NCBI RefSeq assembly: GCF_002157355.1
Contig: NZ_LYMK01000013.1
Span: 62,001 to 126,000, forward strand
DNA from: Variovorax sp. JS1663
GTDB lineage: Bacteria > Pseudomonadota > Gammaproteobacteria > Burkholderiales > Burkholderiaceae_C
DNA: 64,000 bases
Reading direction: 5' to 3'
The position numbers and the translations under genes were made by a program. The notes beneath the pieces were generated by a model. It saw only the letters and a program-made list of their open reading frames with translations, did no database searches and had not been told where the DNA came from. How positions within the stretch are numbered: the first letter of the stretch is position 1; every line of letters begins with the position of its first letter. This document shows, piece by piece, positions 25,828 through 37,726 of the stretch.

Positions 25828-26847
25828 ATGAGCCCAACGATTCTGGTGACCGGCGGCGCCGGCTTCATCGGCAGCCACACCTGCGTGGCGCTGGCCGCAG
25901 CCGGCTACGCGCCGCTGATCCTGGACAACCTCGGCAACAGCGATGTGCGCGTGCTCGATCGGCTGGCGCAGATCATCGGCCAGGCGCCGCGCTTCATCGA
26001 AGGCGACGTGCGCGACCGCGCGCTGCTCGACCGGGTGTTCCGCGAAGAATCCGTCGGTGGCGTGATCCACTTCGCCGGCCTCAAGGCGGTGGGCGACTCG
26101 GTCGCCGATCCGATCACCTACTTCCAGAACAATGTGCACGGCAGTTGGGTGCTGGCCGAGGCGATGCAGGCGGCGGGCGTGCGTACGCTGATCTTCTCCT
26201 CCTCCGCCACGGTGTACGGCGACCCGGACAGTTCGCCGATTCCCGAGAGCGCGGCGCTGCGGCCCGCGAACCCCTATGGCCGTTCGAAACTCATGGTGGA
26301 GGAGGCGCTGCGCGACCTGCATCGCGCGCATCCGGCCTGGCGCATCGCGCTGCTGCGCTATTTCAACCCGGTGGGCGCGCACGAGAGCGGGTTGATCGGC
26401 GAGCACCCCCAGGGCAAGCCCAACAACCTGATGCCCTTCGTGAGCCAGGTGGCGGTGGGCCTGCGCGACAAGCTGATGGTGCACGGCGGCGACTACCCGA
26501 CGCTGGATGGCACCGGTGTGCGCGACTATGTGCACGTGATGGACCTGGCGGAGGGCCACGTCGCCGCGCTGCGCAACGCCGAGAAGCAGCCCGGGCTGGT
26601 CACGTTGAACCTGGGCACCGGCCAGGGCGCCTCGGTGCTGGAGGTGGTGAAGTCCTTCGAGCGGGCTTGCGGCAAGAAGATTGCGTACGAGATCGGGCCG
26701 CGGCGGCCGGGTGATGTGCCCGCCTACTGGGGCGATCCGGCGCTCGCCGAATCGCTGCTGGGCTGGCGCGCGCACCGCAGCCTGGACCAGATGTGCGCGG
26801 ACAGCTGGCGGTGGCAGCAGGGCAATCCGCGCGGATACGAAGGCTGA
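25828..26847 (+). CDS. galE: UDP-glucose 4-epimerase
   Basis: A 339-residue extended SDR that interconverts UDP-glucose and UDP-galactose. NAD-binding [11 protein letters not shown] at the N-terminus, FAGLKAVGDSV, the catalytic Ser in SSSATVYG and Tyr-x3-Lys in YGRSK, then RYFNPVGAHESG and the substrate region DGTGVRDYVHV. AAGGA lies about four to five bases upstream of the ATG. Divergent from slmA and convergent with argB. It probably feeds UDP-galactose to the glycan genes that start 1 kb downstream. Confidence 0.95.
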   Translation: MSPTILVTGGAGFIGSHTCVALAAAGYAPLILDNLGNSDVRVLDRLAQIIGQAPRFIEGDVRDRALLDRVFREESVGGVIHFAGLKAVGDSVADPITYFQNNVHGSWVLAEAMQAAGVRTLIFSSSATVYGDPDSSPIPESAALRPANPYGRSKLMVEEALRDLHRAHPAWRIALLRYFNPVGAHESGLIGEHPQGKPNNLMPFVSQVAVGLRDKLMVHGGDYPTLDGTGVRDYVHVMDLAEGHVAALRNAEKQPGLVTLNLGTGQGASVLEVVKSFERACGKKIAYEIGPRRPGDVPAYWGDPALAESLLGWRAHRSLDQMCADSWRWQQGNPRGYEG

Positions 26848-26856
26848 CGCCGCGGC

Positions 26857-28888
<2,032 letters not shown>

Positions 28889-28941
28889 GGGCGGGAGGAC
28901 GGGTACCTGGGAACCCTAGAATCCCCGGGCGAAATTAGACC

Positions 28942-29709
28942 ATGCCCTCTCCCCTGCCGCCCTCCCCCGCCATCACGGTGTCGATCGTGAGCCACGGCCA
29001 GCTCGAACTCATCCGGCCGCTGCTGGACCAGCTCGACCGCTTCAGCCGCGGCGCGACGGCGAAGGTGCTGCTGACGCTGAACATCCCCGAGCCCGATGCG
29101 CTGGCCGGCGGCCACTGGGGCTTCCCGCTGGAGCGCATCGAGAACGCCCGGCCGATGGGCTTCGGCGCCAACCACAACCAGGCCTTCGCACAGTGCGAGA
29201 CGCCCTGGTTCCTGGTGCTCAACCCGGACATCCGCTTCGACGCCGACGTGCTGGCGCCGCTGCTCGGGCACGCGACGCCGGACGCGGGGCTGATGGCGCC
29301 GCGCATCCTGGAGCCCGGCAAGACCACGCCGGAGCAGCACCGGGCCATCATCACGCCGCAGGAGATCATGACGCGCCGCCGTCCAGGCTATGCCATCCCC
29401 GCCGAGCCGGCCTGGCTCCCGGGCTTGTTCATGCTGTTCCGCAGTGAGGCCTACCGGCAGATCGGCGGCTTTGACGAGCGCTTCTTCATGTACGGCGAGG
29501 ACTTCGACATCTGCGCGCGCCTGCGGCTTGCCGGCTGGAGGATCCGCATCGCCGAGCACCTGCAGACGCGCCACGACGCGCAGCGCGCCAGCCACAGCAG
29601 CAGGCGGCACCTGTACTGGCACGTGACGAGCCTGCTGAAGGTGTGGACCTCGTCAGCGTTCTGGCGCTACCGCCGGCTGGACGCGGCCTCCCGCGCCGCA
29701 CCGCGTTAG
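28942..29709 (+). CDS. Family 2 glycosyltransferase (WbbL-like)
   Basis: A 255-residue GT-A fold enzyme. AITVSIVSHGQLELIRPLLD opens the Rossmann part; LVLNPDIRF supplies the DxD-like metal site (NPD), and RFFMYGEDFDICARLRLAG is the acceptor-side ED motif typical of rhamnosyltransferase-like GT2 proteins. Since RmlBDAC are encoded in this window, dTDP-rhamnose is a reasonable donor, but this is inference. Its stop overlaps the stop of the next gene on the other strand (TAG 29707-29709 against TAA at 29708-29706). Confidence 0.88.
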   Translation: MPSPLPPSPAITVSIVSHGQLELIRPLLDQLDRFSRGATAKVLLTLNIPEPDALAGGHWGFPLERIENARPMGFGANHNQAFAQCETPWFLVLNPDIRFDADVLAPLLGHATPDAGLMAPRILEPGKTTPEQHRAIITPQEIMTRRRPGYAIPAEPAWLPGLFMLFRSEAYRQIGGFDERFFMYGEDFDICARLRLAGWRIRIAEHLQTRHDAQRASHSSRRHLYWHVTSLLKVWTSSAFWRYRRLDAASRAAPR

Positions 29710-30686
29710 CCGCGTTCCAGCAGGTCCTGCGCGATGGCCTGCTTGCCGCGGCCATAGCGGTCGTAGCGGCCGCGGGCGGCTTCCCTGAGCACCGGCAGCA
29801 GGCGCGCCAGGCGCGAGGCCGGCAGCTCGGCGCGGAACCGCTGGTGGGCCACCTTCTCGCGCTGGGCCTGCAGCCAGACCTCGGGCACGGGGCCGGGGAG
29901 CGACTGCAGGCGCTCGAGCAGGGCCTGGGCACGGCGAAGGCGCTGCCGGTGCTTGTCACCACGCGTGTCCATGGCCTTGCGCAGCTTGTCGGCCAGCGTG
30001 GGGCGCTTGGCGCCGATCTGGTTGCGGCCGTGCTGGCGGTAGTCGATCAGGGGCTCCGGCAGCACGTCCATGCGGCCGGTGGCGGCAGCGAGCGCCCCGA
30101 GCCATTCGTCATGCACCCACTCCTCGGAGAAGGGCAGCGCGGCTGTCAGCAAGGTGCGACGGAACATCGTTGTGGCGCCCGTCACGAGATTGCGGCGCAG
30201 CAGGACCTCGAAGGCGTCGCCCCGGGCGATCGCCTCCAGCTCGCCGGGCTGCACCTCCAGCGCCTGGAACAGCGTGCTGCCCAGGGAGCGGAGCTCTTCG
30301 TCGACGAGGCGGGCATCCGTGTGCAGCAGCAGCAGCTCCGGCCGCTCCCCGAAGATGCCCGCCATGCGCGCGAGGCGACCCGGGTGCCAGACGTCGTCGT
30401 GGTCGCTGAGGGCAATCAGCTCATGCCTGCAGGCGCGCACGGCCTGCTCGAAGTTGCGGGTGACTCCCAGCGGGGTGCGGTTCTCGAACACGGTCAGCGC
30501 GACGCTCGAGGCCACGCCGCAGGCGGCCATGGTCTGGCGCACCAGCGCCACGCTGTCGTCGCTGGAACCGTCGTCGGACAGCACGATCTCGCGCGGCAGC
30601 AGGTCCTGCGTGCAGATGCTCTGCACCTGCGCCGGCAGGAAGCGCGCGCCATTGCGCGTGCAGAGGGCGACGGAGACGGCAGCCAT
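29706..30686 (-). CDS. Family 2 glycosyltransferase
   Basis: A 326-residue GT2 protein. The opening MAAVSVALCTRNGARFLPAQ, then IVLSDDGSSDDS, and ALSDHDDVWHPGRL (metal-binding DHDD) are of the kind seen in polysaccharide rhamnosyl or galactosyl transferases. The C-terminal third (about 225-326) is helical and basic. The ATG overlaps the TGA of the preceding two-domain transferase by one base (TGATG), so it is the third gene of the minus-strand unit acyltransferase, two-domain GT2, GT2. The longer upstream frame is antisense to real coding sequence and was not used. Confidence 0.88.
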   Translation of the reverse strand: MAAVSVALCTRNGARFLPAQVQSICTQDLLPREIVLSDDGSSDDSVALVRQTMAACGVASSVALTVFENRTPLGVTRNFEQAVRACRHELIALSDHDDVWHPGRLARMAGIFGERPELLLLHTDARLVDEELRSLGSTLFQALEVQPGELEAIARGDAFEVLLRRNLVTGATTMFRRTLLTAALPFSEEWVHDEWLGALAAATGRMDVLPEPLIDYRQHGRNQIGAKRPTLADKLRKAMDTRGDKHRQRLRRAQALLERLQSLPGPVPEVWLQAQREKVAHQRFRAELPASRLARLLPVLREAARGRYDRYGRGKQAIAQDLLERG

Positions 30687-32551
30687 CACCCCAGCGCTTC
30701 GACGCGCGGCGGCCAGGCATAGCCGAAGTCTTCGCTGTCGACGGTCAGGTTCGGGCTGTAGGCAGGGTCGTGCCGGATCACGTCCGCCCAGCGCTCCTGC
30801 ATATAGGCGATCTCCCGCTCGAAGCGCTCGCGCTTGTGCGGAGCGACGTCCTGGCCCCGCGTCGCGGATTCGTGATGCAGGAGCTCCGCGTACGGTGTCC
30901 ACACGTTGCGAAAACCGGCTTGCCGCAGGCGCAGGCAGAAGTCCACGTCGTTGAAGGCCACTTGCAGATTGACTTCGTCGAGTCCGCCCATCTGCAGATA
31001 CGTGGCCTTGCGAATGACCATGCAGGCCGCCGTCACGGCAGAGAAAGTCTGGATCAACGCGGCACGCCCCGCATAGCCGTTCAGGCCGGCCGGCAAACCC
31101 TTGTGCGCGTGCAGGGCCAGCTTGTCCTGGGCGAGCACGACGCCGCCGTGCTGCAAGCTCATGTCCGGATACCGCAGCCGCGCGCCGACCGCACCGACGC
31201 CGGGTTGAAGCGCAAGGCTCACCATTTCGGTGAGCCATTCGGGCGAGATCACTTCGATATCGTTGTTGACCAGCGCGATCACTTCGCCCCGGGCCACGGC
31301 GACCGCCGCGTTGTTCAGCGCCGAGTAGTTGAAATCACGCTCGTCGCGCAGCACCCGGATGTTCGGTCTCTGCGAAATGGCCCGGAAGTAATCGAGCGCC
31401 GCGGGATCGTCCGATCCGTTGTCGACGACGATGATTTCATAGGGCGCATAGGTGGTCTTCGCGATGATCGATTCGATGCACTGGCGCACCAGCTTCAGCG
31501 CATTGCGGGTCGGAATGATCAGCGACACCAGCGGCGGCGCATCCGGCAAAGCGTAGCGTGCGCGGTATCCGATGCCGATGTACTCGGCCTTCGCCTGGAC
31601 ACCCAGACGTGCGAAGTGTTCGTTCAGCGCCCGCTCGCCCGCCACGGCCGCGTAGGGTTTGGCATTCATCGAACGCGCCGTGCTGGCGCCATGCACGCGC
31701 CAGTGGTAGAGGACCCGCGGCACATGGCGGATCTGGTCGGCACGGACGCGCTCGACGCAGCGCAGCACCAGGTCCCAATCCTGCGAGCCCTCCAGGCCCA
31801 CACGAAAACCGCCGACCGCGCGCACCAGGTCGGTGGCCAGGACGCCCAGGTGGCTGAAGGTGTTCTGCGAATGGAAGAGGTCGATGTTCCAGTCCGGCTT
31901 GAAGTAGGGATCGAAGCGTCGACCCGACTCGTCGATCTTGTCTTCGTCCGAATAGATGAGCCGCGCGTCCGGATGTGCAACGATGCACTCGGCCACGCAG
32001 AACAGCGCATGCGCGGGAAGCAGGTCGTCGTGGTCCATGAGCGCGATCCAGGCTCCCGTGGCCAGTTCCAGCGCGCTGTTGGATGCGGCCGAGATGTGGC
32101 CGTTCTCGGGGCGCAGGACGACCTTGATGCGGGCATCGCGCTCGCTGTAGTCGCGCAGGAGCGCCCGAACCTCGGCCGAAGGCGATGCGTCGTCGGCGAT
32201 GCACAGCTCCCAGTTCGGATAGAGCTGGTCGCGCACCGACTCGATCGCATCGCGCAGCCAGATGGGGTCGGGGTTGTAGGTGGGCATGAGCACCGAGATC
32301 AGCGGTGCCTCCCGCATGTCGCGCGCGCGTTCCGCAATGCCTGCCCGGGCTTCGGGCGAAAGGGTGTCATGCATGCGCACCCAGTTCGCGTAGTCGCTTC
32401 GGGGCGAGACCCGCCGCCGCATTTCCCACACGACGCCGCGCCACCCGGCCTTGCGGAAGACGCGCCAGGCCTGCGGAACCCGCGCCATCATTCGCGGGCC
32501 GTGCCGCACGGCCAGCTGGGCGAGTCGGAGAAATCGGGTGAGGCGCTTCAT
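30686..32551 (-). CDS. Two-domain family 2 glycosyltransferase, 621 residues
   Basis: Two complete GT-A domains in tandem after an N-terminal basic region of about 80 residues. Domain 1 (about 85-330): ISVLMPTYNPDPIWLRDAIE, ALMDHDDLLPAHALF, IYSDEDKID. Domain 2 (about 365-600): VSLIIPTRNALKLVRQCIES, IIVVDNGSDDPAALDYF, ALVNNDIEVISPEWL, NDVDFCLRLRQAGFR. Two active sites suggest two linkages, as in bifunctional O-chain or rhamnan polymerising enzymes. It follows the acyltransferase by 20 bp. No clear Shine-Dalgarno precedes the ATG, perhaps because translation is coupled to the upstream gene. Confidence 0.9.
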   Translation of the reverse strand: MKRLTRFLRLAQLAVRHGPRMMARVPQAWRVFRKAGWRGVVWEMRRRVSPRSDYANWVRMHDTLSPEARAGIAERARDMREAPLISVLMPTYNPDPIWLRDAIESVRDQLYPNWELCIADDASPSAEVRALLRDYSERDARIKVVLRPENGHISAASNSALELATGAWIALMDHDDLLPAHALFCVAECIVAHPDARLIYSDEDKIDESGRRFDPYFKPDWNIDLFHSQNTFSHLGVLATDLVRAVGGFRVGLEGSQDWDLVLRCVERVRADQIRHVPRVLYHWRVHGASTARSMNAKPYAAVAGERALNEHFARLGVQAKAEYIGIGYRARYALPDAPPLVSLIIPTRNALKLVRQCIESIIAKTTYAPYEIIVVDNGSDDPAALDYFRAISQRPNIRVLRDERDFNYSALNNAAVAVARGEVIALVNNDIEVISPEWLTEMVSLALQPGVGAVGARLRYPDMSLQHGGVVLAQDKLALHAHKGLPAGLNGYAGRAALIQTFSAVTAACMVIRKATYLQMGGLDEVNLQVAFNDVDFCLRLRQAGFRNVWTPYAELLHHESATRGQDVAPHKRERFEREIAYMQERWADVIRHDPAYSPNLTVDSEDFGYAWPPRVEALG

Positions 32552-32571
32552 GGAATGCTGGACCGGGTCGG

Positions 32572-34593
32572 TTACTTGCGCGCTTCGAGGGCAGGATCGA
32601 GGAAGGTCGCCGACTGCCGGACATACGCTGCCCGAAGGTGGGTCGCGTCCTTGTAGATCGGGGTGCCGTCCGGGAGAGTGCGCAGGCACTGGCCCTCCGG
32701 CGTGCACAGGGCGGCCACGGGGTCGATGACTTTCGCGCCGCCCCGTTCCGCCACCTGCCGCAGCCGCTCGCGGAGCTGTTGCTGGCTCATCAACAGCGGC
32801 GCCGTCGGACTGACCGGCGTCGCGTGCATCACGCCGAGCCGGTTGCCTGCGACGCGCGTGCGCGGCTCGAAGTCGGGGCCGACCGGAATCGTCAGCTGCA
32901 GATAGACCTCCTTCCCGGCCGCGCGCAGCAACCGGATGAACAACTCCAGCGACTCCATCGAGCGCGCAACGCCGTCGCCGCCGCGCAGCGGATGGCGCCC
33001 CCTCATGTCCAGGTAGTAGTAGTTGTCGGGCGGGGGCGCGGCTGCCGCGCCGGGCGCGGGGTCGCCGATGTCGAAATAGCAGGTCCAGCAGCCGCCGATC
33101 ACGACCACGTCGACTTGCGGACCGAGCGCGAAGCGCTGCGTGCGGTCGAACCGCTCGCCGCAGACCGGGTCGCGGTCTTCCAGCACGTGCGGGATCGGCG
33201 GGCAGGCGCCGCGCGTGGCGAAGAACATCGTACCCACCGAGCCGGGTTGCCTTTCGGCCAGCTCGACCGCGCGCGGACCGAACTGCTCGATATGGCTGTC
33301 GCCCATCAGCAGCACGTGGGGCCGGCCCTCGCCGACACGGTAGATGGTCTCGCCCTCGACCTTGACGGTGCGCATGCCGTCCGGATAGGCCCAGTCGGCG
33401 CTGGCCGCAACGACGTCCTGCAGGCCAGGATCGTCATTGCGCGAGGGCAGCGCACGCGCAAACGTCAGCGCACCCACGACGGCGGCGAGGACCATGCCTG
33501 TCGCCAGGCCGCCCACCACGAAGGAGCCCTTGTGCTGGCGAAGCCCCCGCTCCACGTAGCGATAGGTGATCCAGGCCAGCCCGATCGCCGCAAGGACAGC
33601 CGCAATGCGCACGATGCGCGCCGGATCGCTCCCGCTCTCGAGCACGCGCGCATAGGCCAGCAGGGGCCAATGCCAGAGGTAGAGCGGATAGCTGATCAGC
33701 CCGAACCAGACGGCGATGCGCGATCCGAGCAGCCGCCGATTGATCCAGGCGCCGGGCCCGGCCGAAATGCACAGGCAGGCGCCGAGCACGGGCAGGAGTG
33801 CCCACCACCCCGGAAAGGCCTTGGTGCGCTGGATGAGCACCAGCCCGAGAACGATCAGCAGGAGCCCGCCCACGCTGCGCAGCTCGCGCCGATACCAGTT
33901 GCGATGCGGTTCGCGGCGCAGCGCGTTCCATGCCAGCAAGGCCCCGGCCGCCAGCTCCCACATGCGCGGCAGCGGCGAATAGAAGGTCGCCGTGGGATGG
34001 CGATGGACCGCGTACACGTTGAGAAAGAAGGACAGCCCCGTCGCCACCCACATCCAGGTGCCGAGATGGCGCCCCTGGCTGCCCCTGAAGCGCCAGGCCA
34101 GGCCGAGGAACACGGGCCAGAAGATGTAGAACTGCTCTTCCACCGCCAGCGACCACAGGTGCAGCAGCGGCTTGGATTCGGCAGCGGTGTCGAAGTAGCC
34201 GGCCTCCTGCCACAGCGCCAGATTGACCACGAAGCCGGCGCTGGCCAGCAGATGCTTGCCGAGCTGGCGGAACTCGTCGGCCAGCAGTGCGTACCAGCCG
34301 AAGGCGAAGGTCGCCGCCATCACGACCAGCAGCGCCGGAAAGATGCGGCGGATGCGCCTGGCATAGAACTCGCGGTAGCCGAAGCCCTCACCCGCCAGGC
34401 TGCCGAAGATGATCGTCGAGATCAGGTAACCAGAAATGACAAAAAAGATGTCGACGCCGATGAAGCCGCCCTTGACCCAGTGCGGAAAGGCATGGAAGCC
34501 CACGACCGAGAGCACCGCGATGGCGCGCAGGCCGTCGATGTCGGGGCGGTATTTGGGGTGGGCGAGGTGGGACTGTTCTTCTGGGCGCGGCAT
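32572..34593 (-). CDS. Acyltransferase 3 with C-terminal SGNH domain (OafA/YrhL-like)
   Basis: A 673-residue membrane O-acyltransferase, probably O-acetylating a sugar of the surface glycan. Residues about 15-370 form the acyltransferase-3 domain with YRPDIDGLRAIAVLSVVGFH, VDIFFVISGYLIS, the RRIRRIFPALL patch, and LLHLWSLAVEEQFYIFWP. After the last membrane helix the periplasmic SGNH hydrolase-like domain (about 430-673) has LLMGDSHIEQFGP (block I Ser) and DATHLRAAYV (catalytic Asp and His). This fusion is common in O-antigen acetylases, where the SGNH part hands the acetyl group to the sugar. First gene of its unit, divergent from manC. Confidence 0.93.
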   Translation of the reverse strand: MPRPEEQSHLAHPKYRPDIDGLRAIAVLSVVGFHAFPHWVKGGFIGVDIFFVISGYLISTIIFGSLAGEGFGYREFYARRIRRIFPALLVVMAATFAFGWYALLADEFRQLGKHLLASAGFVVNLALWQEAGYFDTAAESKPLLHLWSLAVEEQFYIFWPVFLGLAWRFRGSQGRHLGTWMWVATGLSFFLNVYAVHRHPTATFYSPLPRMWELAAGALLAWNALRREPHRNWYRRELRSVGGLLLIVLGLVLIQRTKAFPGWWALLPVLGACLCISAGPGAWINRRLLGSRIAVWFGLISYPLYLWHWPLLAYARVLESGSDPARIVRIAAVLAAIGLAWITYRYVERGLRQHKGSFVVGGLATGMVLAAVVGALTFARALPSRNDDPGLQDVVAASADWAYPDGMRTVKVEGETIYRVGEGRPHVLLMGDSHIEQFGPRAVELAERQPGSVGTMFFATRGACPPIPHVLEDRDPVCGERFDRTQRFALGPQVDVVVIGGCWTCYFDIGDPAPGAAAAPPPDNYYYLDMRGRHPLRGGDGVARSMESLELFIRLLRAAGKEVYLQLTIPVGPDFEPRTRVAGNRLGVMHATPVSPTAPLLMSQQQLRERLRQVAERGGAKVIDPVAALCTPEGQCLRTLPDGTPIYKDATHLRAAYVRQSATFLDPALEARK

Positions 34594-34754
34594 GCAGGGC
34601 GCTATCGATGGCTGGGTCGTGCCGGCGGCGGCACGGCAGTTGCGACGGGAAGGCGTGATTATCTTCGCAACGGCACGGCGCCCCGGGAACGCTGCGCCCG
34701 GCCAGCCGAACGCTGCCCGGTAAAATCGCCCGCTCTCCAAAGAGAAGGAAGAAA

Positions 34755-36176
34755 ATGCAATTGCTCTCCGTGGTCCTCTCCGGTGGCGCAGGTTCCCGGC
34801 TGTGGCCCGCATCGCGACAAGCCTTCCCGAAACCTTTCATGAAGCTCGGCGGTTCGACGCTGCTCCAGCAGGCGATCGAACGGGGGCAGGCCTGCGGCAC
34901 CGGCGACCTGATGCTGGTGACCAACCAGGACCACCAGTTCCTGAGCAAGGACGTGCTGCGCCAGATGAGCGATCCGCCGTCCACCACATTTCTGCTCGAG
35001 CCGCGCGGCCGCAACACGGCGCCGGCCATCGCGCTGGCCGCGCTGCAATGCCAACGGCAGTTCAGTGGCGACACCGTCATGCTGGTGCTGTCGGCCGATC
35101 ATCTGGTTCCGGACGTGGAAGCCTTCGTCGCCAGTGCGAGCGAGGCCTTCCGGCTGGCGCAGGACGGCGCGCTGGTGATATTCGGCATTTCGCCGACCGC
35201 ACCGGAAACCGGCTTCGGCTACGTCGAAGTGGAGCGCGTCTCGCGCGAGAGCCAGCTCGTCAAGCGCTTCGTCGAGAAGCCCGACCTGGCAACGGCACAG
35301 GAATACCTGGCAACGGGGCGCTACTACTGGAACAGCGGGATGTTCTGTTTCACCGCCGCCTCCATCCTCTCCGCACTGGAGCGACACGCTCCCGACGCGA
35401 TGAACGCAGCGCGGCATGCGCTCGACACCGCCAAGACGAAGGGCAACGCCATCAGCTTCGACCTGCATGCCTTCGGACTGCAACCCGACATCAGCATCGA
35501 CTATGCGGTGATGGAGCATGCGGACAACGTGCATGTGGTGCCTGCGCGCTTCCCCTGGAGCGACGTGGGTTCCTGGCCCTCGGTGGCCAATGCGCAGCCC
35601 TCGGATGCGGCGGGCAACACCTTCCCCGATGACCACGTGGTGGCGGTGGACACCACGGGCACCCACATCCAGGTCGAGAGTCATGGCCCCAAGGTGGTGG
35701 CGGCTCTGGGGCTGCGCGATCTCGTCATCGTCGATACGCCCGATGCGCTGCTCGTGGCCCACAAGGACAGCGCTCAGCAGGTGAAAAAAGTCGTCGACAT
35801 CCTCAAGGCCCGCAAGCATGAAACAGTGCACTTGCCGGCCGTGGTCCACCGCCCGTGGGGCACTTATGCCTCGCTCAAGGAAGAAGACGGCTACAAGGTC
35901 AAGCGCATCACGGTGAAGCCAGGCGAAGCGCTCTCGCTGCAGTACCACCACCAGCGCGCCGAGCACTGGGTCGTGGTCCGGGGAACGGCCATCGTCCAGA
36001 TCGGCGACGTGGAGCACAAGACCCTGCCCGGGGAATACCGCTATATCCCTCTCAAGGAGAAGCATCGTTTGACCAATATCGGACAGGATGAACTGGTTCT
36101 CATCGAAGTCCAGTGCGGTGGCTACCTTGGCGAAGACGACATCGTTCGCCTGGTGGACACCTACGGACGCGTATGA
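34755..36176 (+). CDS. manC: Mannose-1-phosphate guanylyltransferase / mannose-6-phosphate isomerase
   Basis: Bifunctional enzyme of 473 residues making GDP-mannose. N-terminal nucleotidyltransferase with SGGAGSRLWPASRQAFPKPF and FVEKPDLATAQEYL, then the GMP linker, then a C-terminal cupin (about 365-470) with VHRPWGTYASLKEEDGYKVK and YHHQRAEHWVVVRGTA. GAAGGA stands about six bases before the ATG; TAAAAT at 34721-34726 could be a -10 box but lacks a partner. First gene of the plus-strand unit manC, wzm, wzt, GT2, GT4. Supplies Gmd downstream. Confidence 0.95.
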   Translation: MQLLSVVLSGGAGSRLWPASRQAFPKPFMKLGGSTLLQQAIERGQACGTGDLMLVTNQDHQFLSKDVLRQMSDPPSTTFLLEPRGRNTAPAIALAALQCQRQFSGDTVMLVLSADHLVPDVEAFVASASEAFRLAQDGALVIFGISPTAPETGFGYVEVERVSRESQLVKRFVEKPDLATAQEYLATGRYYWNSGMFCFTAASILSALERHAPDAMNAARHALDTAKTKGNAISFDLHAFGLQPDISIDYAVMEHADNVHVVPARFPWSDVGSWPSVANAQPSDAAGNTFPDDHVVAVDTTGTHIQVESHGPKVVAALGLRDLVIVDTPDALLVAHKDSAQQVKKVVDILKARKHETVHLPAVVHRPWGTYASLKEEDGYKVKRITVKPGEALSLQYHHQRAEHWVVVRGTAIVQIGDVEHKTLPGEYRYIPLKEKHRLTNIGQDELVLIEVQCGGYLGEDDIVRLVDTYGRV

Positions 36177-36976
36177 CCCAGGCGCACTCCAATCTTCATC
36201 GAAGCGCCTGGGCCGACTGGTGGGAGGGTACCCGCCGCACCGACATCTGGTGGACACTCGCCTGGTTCGACATCGTGCTGCGCTACCGGCGCTCGATGCT
36301 GGGCCCCTTGTGGCTGACCCTCAGCATGGGTGCCATGATCGGCGGCATGGGGCCGCTGTACGCCTCACTGTTCGGCACCGAGCTGTCGAGGTTCTTTCCG
36401 CACCTGGCGCTGGGCATCATCTTCTGGAGTTTTTTCTCCAGCATGGTGACGGACTCCTGCAACGCCTTCATCGGCTCCAGCAACTACCTGAAGCAAGGCT
36501 ATTTCCCGATCAGCCTGTTCGTCTGGCGCAGCATGGCGCGCAACATGATCCAGTTCGTGCACCACATCGTGCTGTACGTGCCGGTGGCGCTGTGGGCAGG
36601 CGTCTCGCTGTCCTGGTCGGCACTGCTCTTCGTGCCTGCCTTCCTGCTGCTGCTCGTCAATGCACAGGCGCTGGGCCTGGCCCTGGGCCTGGTTTGCACG
36701 CGCTTTCGCGACGTGACCCAGATCGTCACCAGCGTCATGCAGATGCTGATGTTTCTGACGCCCGTCTTCTGGCTTCCCGACGCCCTGCCCGGTCGCGCGC
36801 AGTACATCCTGTACAACCCTTTCGCACAGATGCTGGATCTGCTGCGCACCCCCTTGATGGGTGGCATTTCCGATGCTCACAACTGGTGGGGCATCGTGGG
36901 TTGGACTGTCCTGAGCCTGGCGGCTTCGGGTCTGCTGTTCGCACGATACCGCCGCCGCGTCGTCTACTGGCTCTAA
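36173..36976 (+). CDS. wzm: Polysaccharide ABC transporter permease
   Basis: ABC-2 type membrane subunit, 267 residues with six hydrophobic segments. It carries the usual amphipathic start (SAWADWWEGTRRTDIWWTLA), the conserved LRYRRSMLGPLWLTLSMG after it, and a C-terminal helix ending near RYRRRVVYWL. It moves lipid-linked polysaccharide across the inner membrane together with the ATPase encoded next. ATG overlaps the manC stop (ATGA). The presence of Wzm/Wzt without Wzx/Wzy indicates the ABC-dependent route, with chain completion in the cytoplasm. Confidence 0.93.
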   Translation: MTQAHSNLHRSAWADWWEGTRRTDIWWTLAWFDIVLRYRRSMLGPLWLTLSMGAMIGGMGPLYASLFGTELSRFFPHLALGIIFWSFFSSMVTDSCNAFIGSSNYLKQGYFPISLFVWRSMARNMIQFVHHIVLYVPVALWAGVSLSWSALLFVPAFLLLLVNAQALGLALGLVCTRFRDVTQIVTSVMQMLMFLTPVFWLPDALPGRAQYILYNPFAQMLDLLRTPLMGGISDAHNWWGIVGWTVLSLAASGLLFARYRRRVVYWL

Positions 36977-36990
36977 AGCCTCGAAGAAAA

Positions 36991-37710
36991 ATGGCTTCCA
37001 TCTCGCTCAAGAACGTCTCGGTCAACTTCCCGATCTACGGTGCCGGCGCCGCATCGCTGAAAAAAACGCTGGCCGCGTCCGTTACCGGCGGGCGCTTCGG
37101 CAAGGAGACCGGCGTCAACGTGGTGCAGGCGTTGAGCAACATCAACCTGGAGCTCAAGAGCGGCGACCGTCTGGGGCTGGTGGGCCACAACGGCGCCGGC
37201 AAGTCGACGCTGCTGCGCACGCTGGCGGGCGTCTATGAGCCTTCGTCGGGCGAGTTCGTGCGCCAGGGTACCGTCTCCAGCCTCATCGATCCGGCACTGG
37301 GCATCGAGCACGACGCTACGGGCGTCGAGAACATCATGCTGCGCGGCCTGGTAATGGGCATGAGCAAGAAGCAGATCGACGCGCTCACACCCGAGATCTG
37401 CGAGTTCAGCGGCCTGGGCGAATACGTGAACATGCCGGTGCGCACCTACTCCACCGGCATGCTGATGCGGCTGGCCTTCTCCATTTCGACCAGCATCCAG
37501 GCCGACATCCTGCTGATGGACGAGTGGCTGTCGGTGGGTGATGCGGAGTTCACCGAGAAGGCCGAGCAGCGCATGAAGGACGTGGTGGCCAAGTCAGGGA
37601 TCCTGGTGCTTGCCTCGCACTCGCCCGAGCTGATCGCGAAGGAGTGCAACCGGGTGATTCACCTGGAGCACGGGCGGATCGCGGAAGCAACTCCTGGACC
37701 CGTCCAATGA
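36991..37710 (+). CDS. wzt: Polysaccharide ABC transporter ATPase, short form
   Basis: Nucleotide-binding subunit of 239 residues. Walker A GHNGAGKST, signature YSTGMLMRLAFS (variant of LSGGQ usual in Wzt), Walker B DILLMDEWLSVGD, and the switch histidine in ASHSPELI. An insertion before Walker A (about residues 20-45) is typical of O-antigen ATPases. The protein ends at the nucleotide-binding domain and lacks the C-terminal carbohydrate-binding domain that recognises chain-end caps in the O8/O9a and O12 types. Export is therefore probably not tied to a terminal modification, more like KpsMT or the O2a type. Confidence 0.93.
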   Translation: MASISLKNVSVNFPIYGAGAASLKKTLAASVTGGRFGKETGVNVVQALSNINLELKSGDRLGLVGHNGAGKSTLLRTLAGVYEPSSGEFVRQGTVSSLIDPALGIEHDATGVENIMLRGLVMGMSKKQIDALTPEICEFSGLGEYVNMPVRTYSTGMLMRLAFSISTSIQADILLMDEWLSVGDAEFTEKAEQRMKDVVAKSGILVLASHSPELIAKECNRVIHLEHGRIAEATPGPVQ

Positions 37711-37726
37711 TCCGTCCACTCATTCG